A stretch of 9,750 nt of DNA, taken from the NCBI GenBank assembly GCA_007128995.1, contig SKWJ01000410.1, positions 1-9,750 of the forward strand. The letters are read 5' to 3'. The position numbers and the translations under genes were made by a program. The notes beneath the pieces are model-generated. The model was not told the DNA's origin. It did no database searches and saw only the letters and a program-made list of their open reading frames with translations. The DNA comes from Paracoccaceae bacterium (lineage in GTDB: Bacteria > Pseudomonadota > Alphaproteobacteria > Rhodobacterales > Rhodobacteraceae). Shown one piece after another: positions 7,172-9,750 of this stretch; position 1 is the first letter of the stretch, and the number at the start of each line of letters is the position of its first letter.

Positions 7172-7186
7172 TGCACAAAATGTGCA
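7172..7186. promoter_or_regulatory. Perfect palindrome just upstream of the TadG-like gene
   Basis: TGCACA (7172-7177) and TGTGCA (7181-7186) are perfect inverted repeats around AAA. The element abuts the ribosome binding site of the TadG-like gene. It could be an operator or an RNA hairpin that affects initiation; the sequence alone does not decide. Confidence 0.4.
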
Positions 7187-7194
7187 TCTGGCGC

Positions 7195-7243
7195 TTTTCA
7201 GTTCTGTAATGGGCCATCTGAAATTTAGCGGATTTTCAGTTCT
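7195..7243. repeat. Pair of identical 11-bp direct repeats upstream of the tad unit
   Basis: TTTTCAGTTCT occurs at 7195-7205 and again at 7233-7243, same orientation, 38 bp start to start. On the coding strand of the pilus unit it reads AGAACTGAAAA. Both copies lie in the 125-bp gap between the cyclase gene and the TadG-like gene, where a promoter would be expected, so they may be regulator sites. No matched -35/-10 pair is evident. Confidence 0.5.
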
Positions 7244-7284
7244 CTACCACTTGTCCAGATGACCAGTCCGCAAAATCCGGGGGC

Positions 7285-8292
7285 CTATTCTGCAGCTTCC
7301 AGACCACCGGCCCGGCGTTGCGGGGCATGTTCTGCAACTGTTGTCTGATTACGACCCTTGGACTTGGAAATGCAGACAGCATTGTCCACATCCCGCATCA
7401 TCGCGTCGAAGTCGTTGTAGTAGCGCGAAATGTCGACAAGGCCGATACTTACCGTCAGCGCAAGATCCGGATACGCCTCCAGCCGGAAGGCAGCAACAGC
7501 GGCGCGGATACGGTCGGCCACTTTGAGCGCGCCGATGATTGGTGTATTCGGCAGTAGAAGCGCGAATTCTTCCCCCCCAAGCCGTGCCAGATAATCACTT
7601 TCGCGCATGTTCACCTTGACCATCTTGGTCAATGCCTTCAGCACAGTATCTCCGACCGGTTGGCCAAAGGTATCATTCACATTCTTGAAGTGGTCCAGAT
7701 CCAGCATGGCCAGGGTGCAGGGTGCGCCATCGCGGTTCAGGCGCGCCATTTCCCGGCGCAAAACAGTTTCGAACCCGCGTCTGTTGAAAACCTTGGTGAG
7801 GAAATCATAATCGACTTCCTTGCGCAATTCGAACAGTTCACTGATCACTGTTGCGAATTGAGTGAGCCTTTCGATCTGCTCTGCACTGAAATTGCGGGGC
7901 CGTGTGTCGAATGCGCACAAGGCGCCAATTATATGGCCGCTATCCGTGACCAGCGGCGCCCCGATATAGGCGCGTAAACCGAGGCTGCTACCCTCTGCCG
8001 ATGCTCCCGCAAATCGTGTTTCTTCTGTCAGGTCTGTGATTACCAGCGGTGATTTGCTGCGCAGAATCTGCTCGCAGATCGCCTCGGAACGTGGCGTCGA
8101 GGCCAGGTCAAATCCTTGCTTCGCCTTCAGATGCCGGGTGTCCCGATCAATCAGGGAAATGGCCACACACGGTATGTCGAGTGTCGCTTGCACAAGTTTC
8201 GTTATGGTGTTGAAGCTGGCGTCAGACGCATGTGCTAGCGGATTGACGCGCTCAAACTCCTGCAGTCGGCCTTGTTCGTTATCGTTTTTCAT
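7285..8292 (-). CDS. GAF-GGDEF diguanylate cyclase
   Basis: This protein makes the second messenger cyclic di-GMP from two GTP. With the ATG at 8292 it has 335 residues. An N-terminal GAF sensor (about 20-155; FNTITKLVQATLDIP, VAISLIDRD, IGAPLVTDSGHIIGALCAFD) is followed by a GGDEF domain (about 160-320; DFLTKVFNRRGFE, MLDLDHFKNVND at 196-207). The signature is GGEEF (239-243), an active form. RESD (230-233) stands five residues before it, fitting the RxxD inhibitory site for product feedback. No membrane helix is seen, so it is probably cytosolic. I prefer 8292 because MKNDNEQGRL resembles the usual N-terminus of such GAF proteins. An in-frame ATG at 8427 adds 45 unconserved residues, overlaps a tandem repeat, and lacks a ribosome site. 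It lies upstream of the tad unit on the same strand, with a 125-bp gap. Confidence 0.9.
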   Translation of the reverse strand: MKNDNEQGRLQEFERVNPLAHASDASFNTITKLVQATLDIPCVAISLIDRDTRHLKAKQGFDLASTPRSEAICEQILRSKSPLVITDLTEETRFAGASAEGSSLGLRAYIGAPLVTDSGHIIGALCAFDTRPRNFSAEQIERLTQFATVISELFELRKEVDYDFLTKVFNRRGFETVLRREMARLNRDGAPCTLAMLDLDHFKNVNDTFGQPVGDTVLKALTKMVKVNMRESDYLARLGGEEFALLLPNTPIIGALKVADRIRAAVAAFRLEAYPDLALTVSIGLVDISRYYNDFDAMMRDVDNAVCISKSKGRNQTTVAEHAPQRRAGGLEAAE

Positions 8293-8420
8293 TGAGCGCG
8301 GGACTGCATTATTGGTTAAGAAAGAACTCGTGACTCTATTTAGTGGCTCGTCTTCGGGAAATCCCGATTTCGACCCGAACATTAGGTCAACATCTCGTAA
8401 CTTTAACGAAATTGCAACAC

Positions 8421-8445
8421 TGGCCATATGGGCTGGCCATTTGGG
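8421..8445. repeat. Tandem 13-bp direct repeat upstream of the cyclase gene
   Basis: TGGCCATATGGG (8421-8432) is followed after one base by TGGCCATTTGGG (8434-8445); the two 12-mers differ at a single base and have a period of 13. The repeat lies about 130 bp ahead of the preferred cyclase start and contains CCATATGG, which also occurs ahead of the pilin gene. It is a candidate regulator site. Confidence 0.55.
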
Positions 8446-8510
8446 TTGCCGAGGCTGTGGAGTAGGAGCGGTTGGTACCCAATCACCCTGAGATTGCGCT
8501 GCCGCTGTCG

Positions 8511-8536
8511 AAAAGGGCCACTTGAGGGTGCGCCCT
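8511..8536 (-). terminator. Probable rho-independent terminator of the response regulator gene
   Basis: On the minus strand, 35 nt after the regulator's stop, AGGGC-(G)-CAC pairs with GTG-GCCCT around the loop CCTCAA, an 8-bp stem with one bulged G. The run TTTT begins with the last base of the stem. It separates the regulator transcript from the downstream cyclase gene. Confidence 0.55.
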
Positions 8537-8571
8537 GGACAGTCCGTGGTGGCCGATCCGGTTGAATGTCT

Positions 8572-9321
8572 TCAGCGGTTTATCAGCTTCATGGCGCGCG
8601 TTGCTGCTTCTACGCGGCTGTTTGCCCCCAACAGGCGCAGGACCGCTGACATGTGAAACTTGATGGTTCCCTCACTCAGGTTCAGCGCGCGCGCCATTCC
8701 CTTGTTCGATTGTCCTGCAATCAGAAGATCAATGATCTCGCGCTGCCGCGGGCTGCATTGTAGGGTTTCCTGACCATCTGGCAAAGCAGCCGCGGCAGCT
8801 GTACCGTTTGGTGCCGGACCATCGTCTGATACATCGGGGCAGCGCAACACCGCCGTCTGCGTTGCGTTGAAATCAAGCGATTTTGCAGCTGCTGCATTTT
8901 CGGGAAGAAACGGAGGCACATACACATGGCCGTCACAGATCATGTCGACCGCGCGGCTTAATTCTCCGATCCCAAGCCCTTTGTGAACAAATCCATGCGC
9001 GCCGACCTCCAGAGACCGCAGTATGTCTTCGCGTAACCGCGATGCCGAAACGACGACAAGCCGCATCTTAGGAAATTCTGCGCGCACTGCGGACAGATCC
9101 AGCCAGTTCTCCATCCCGACCATATTGAGATCAAAGAGTCCGACATCGACATCAGCTGTCGTTTGCAGCGCTTCGACAGCTTCATCGAAAGAGGCCGTCT
9201 CGATCACATCCGCAAAAGCATTTTTTTCCAACAATACAGTGCGAAGGGCCACGCGAAAAAACTCGTCATCATCCGAGATGAGGGCCCGGCGTCGCGGCTG
9301 GGTCTGGGCACTGTCCAACAT
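8572..9321 (-). CDS. NarL/LuxR-type response regulator (REC + HTH)
   Basis: This 249-residue two-component output protein has a receiver domain at about 12-130. It shows the acidic pair D17/D18 in ISDDDE, the phosphoacceptor D64 in LFDLNMVGM, S92 in VVVSAS at the threonine/serine position, and K114 in FVHKG. A linker rich in Ala and Asp (about 145-185) leads to a LuxR-type helix-turn-helix at 190-240 (SPRQREIIDLLIAGQSNKGM, then LNLSEGTIKFHMSAVLRLLG). All phosphorylation residues are present, so it should be a phosphorylation-controlled DNA-binding regulator; no histidine kinase lies in the window. I prefer the ATG at 9321, ten bases after GGGGGAG. An in-frame ATG at 9396 adds 25 residues before the receiver fold. 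Its position between the cyclase and the divergent pilin gene suggests that it controls the pilus locus (inference). Confidence 0.9.
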   Translation of the reverse strand: MLDSAQTQPRRRALISDDDEFFRVALRTVLLEKNAFADVIETASFDEAVEALQTTADVDVGLFDLNMVGMENWLDLSAVRAEFPKMRLVVVSASRLREDILRSLEVGAHGFVHKGLGIGELSRAVDMICDGHVYVPPFLPENAAAAKSLDFNATQTAVLRCPDVSDDGPAPNGTAAAAALPDGQETLQCSPRQREIIDLLIAGQSNKGMARALNLSEGTIKFHMSAVLRLLGANSRVEAATRAMKLINR

Positions 9322-9410
9322 GCCGAATATTCTCCCCCTGTCCGATTGGCCAAAAACCAAAGCACAAGAATCACCATCCCGGTTCACGCTGACCAAGGCA
9401 ACTGTCCACT

Positions 9411-9439
9411 CGTCTAGGTCGCGACGCCAGCAACGTCAA
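9411..9439 (-). promoter_or_regulatory. Candidate promoter of the response regulator gene
   Basis: On the minus strand TTGACG (9434-9439) is followed by exactly 17 bp and then TAGACG (9411-9416), a good -35 with a weak -10. It would give an untranslated leader of about 80 nt before the ATG at 9321. This is judged by eye only. Confidence 0.35.
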
Positions 9440-9471
9440 CCGTGGCATATCTGCATAGGTCATTCGGATAA

Positions 9472-9495
9472 GCCATATGGTTAAGTATCAATTCA
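9472..9495. promoter_or_regulatory. GCCATATGG next to a CtrA-like TTAA-N7-TTCA site, upstream of the pilin gene
   Basis: GCCATATGG (9472-9480) contains the palindrome CCATATGG also found upstream of the cyclase gene. Directly next to it, TTAA-N7-TTCA (9481-9495) differs by one base from the CtrA consensus TTAA-N7-TTAA. In Caulobacter, CtrA activates the Flp-type pilin gene pilA. Both sites lie in the divergent region between the response regulator and the pilin gene, so they could serve either. Confidence 0.35.
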
Positions 9496-9539
9496 TGCGC
9501 TGTTCCGCAACTATAGCGAAAGTTCGAGGTGCACTAACC

Positions 9540-9593
9540 ATGTTCTTCGGATCGCAGACAGATAAGGCCGTGGTCAGCGGCTGTCGCAGGTGA
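9540..9593 (+). CDS. Possible leader peptide ORF before the Flp pilin
   Basis: A 17-codon frame, MFFGSQTDKAVVSGCRR and TGA, starts at an ATG with a good GAGGTG (9526-9531) 8 nt upstream. It ends 10 nt before the pilin start, with its stop codon inside the pilin's own ribosome site (GGTGAAGGG). It could couple or tune pilin translation. The peptide matches nothing I know, and a frame this short can arise by chance. Confidence 0.25.
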   Translation: MFFGSQTDKAVVSGCRR

Positions 9594-9603
9594 AGGGCAA
9601 ACC

Positions 9604-9750
9604 ATGAATAGATTTCTTCGTTTCGTGAAAAACGAATCCGGTGCAACAGCAATCGAATATGGTCTCATCGCGGGCGCGATCTCGATTGTCATCATTGCGG
9701 CCGTCGCAGTGATCGGGGATCAACTTTTCGAAGTGTTTGATGGTCTTGCA
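9604..9750 (+). CDS. flp: Flp/Fap-type major pilin, truncated by the window edge
   Basis: The first 49 codons of a Flp-family type IVb pilin are present; the family is usually 50-70 residues, so only a short tail is missing. The sequence reads MNRFLRFVKNESGATAIEYG and then LIAGAISIVIIAAVAVIG, followed by DQLFEVFDGLA. The prepilin peptidase site is plain: cleavage after G13, with E18 at +5 and Y19 at +6, the Flp-specific Glu-Tyr pair. The hydrophobic helix that follows builds the fibre core. GAAGGG lies 6 nt before the ATG. The gene is divergent from the response regulator. In related genomes the pilin gene is commonly followed by the rest of the tad/cpa cluster, which would lie beyond the window. 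Confidence 0.93.
   Translation, partial: MNRFLRFVKNESGATAIEYGLIAGAISIVIIAAVAVIGDQLFEVFDGLA

Noticed and set aside
6077..7228. 383-codon plus-strand frame over the TadG-like gene
   Set aside because: It is antisense to the tad unit; the Cys/Arg/Asp-rich translation shows no domain, and the minus-strand gene has a Tad anchor, a ribosome site and coupled neighbours.
8293..8427. 45-codon N-terminal extension of the cyclase from the ATG at 8427
   Set aside because: It lacks a ribosome site, overlaps the 13-bp tandem repeat, and the conserved GAF-protein N-terminus begins at the ATG at 8292. It remains possible.

Overview
The window looks like a chromosomal segment of an alphaproteobacterium, most likely of the Rhodobacterales. 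The grounds are moderately high GC, Rhodobacterales-style Tad/Flp pilus proteins, and a CtrA-like half-matching site ahead of the pilin gene. This assignment is inference from family resemblance; no search was run.

Left part (1-2000): position 1 to about 105 holds, on the minus strand, a fragment of trmD (tRNA guanine-N1 methyltransferase) cut by the window edge. It reads like a gamma/betaproteobacterial TrmD, and its expected N-terminal half is missing. About 420 bp without a convincing gene follow, then a family 2 glycosyltransferase (plus strand). A second gene-poor gap carries the decayed C-terminus of an acyl-CoA (malonyl-CoA type) synthetase on the minus strand.

Middle part (2001-4153): a class V PLP-dependent aminotransferase / cysteine desulfurase-like enzyme (minus) is divergent from an Lrp/AsnC-family regulator (plus). 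The two share a 115-bp AT-rich control region. The regulator gene ends in a probable intrinsic terminator.

Right part (4192-9750): this is a Tad (tight adherence) pilus locus. Three minus-strand genes with overlapping stop/start codons encode a large TadG-like protein with a glycine-rich exported domain and two TadE-like pseudopilins. Upstream on the same strand are a GAF-GGDEF diguanylate cyclase with an intact GGEEF motif and an RxxD inhibitory site, and a NarL/LuxR-type response regulator with its own terminator. Divergent from the regulator, and cut by the right edge, is the Flp major pilin gene.

Taken together, the right part couples pilus structural genes to cyclic-di-GMP synthesis and a two-component output. 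The intergenic regions hold several repeats: a shared CCATATGG palindrome upstream of both the cyclase and the pilin, a tandem 13-bp repeat, a pair of identical 11-mers, and a 6+6 palindrome. No RNA genes, CRISPR arrays or intact insertion sequences were seen.
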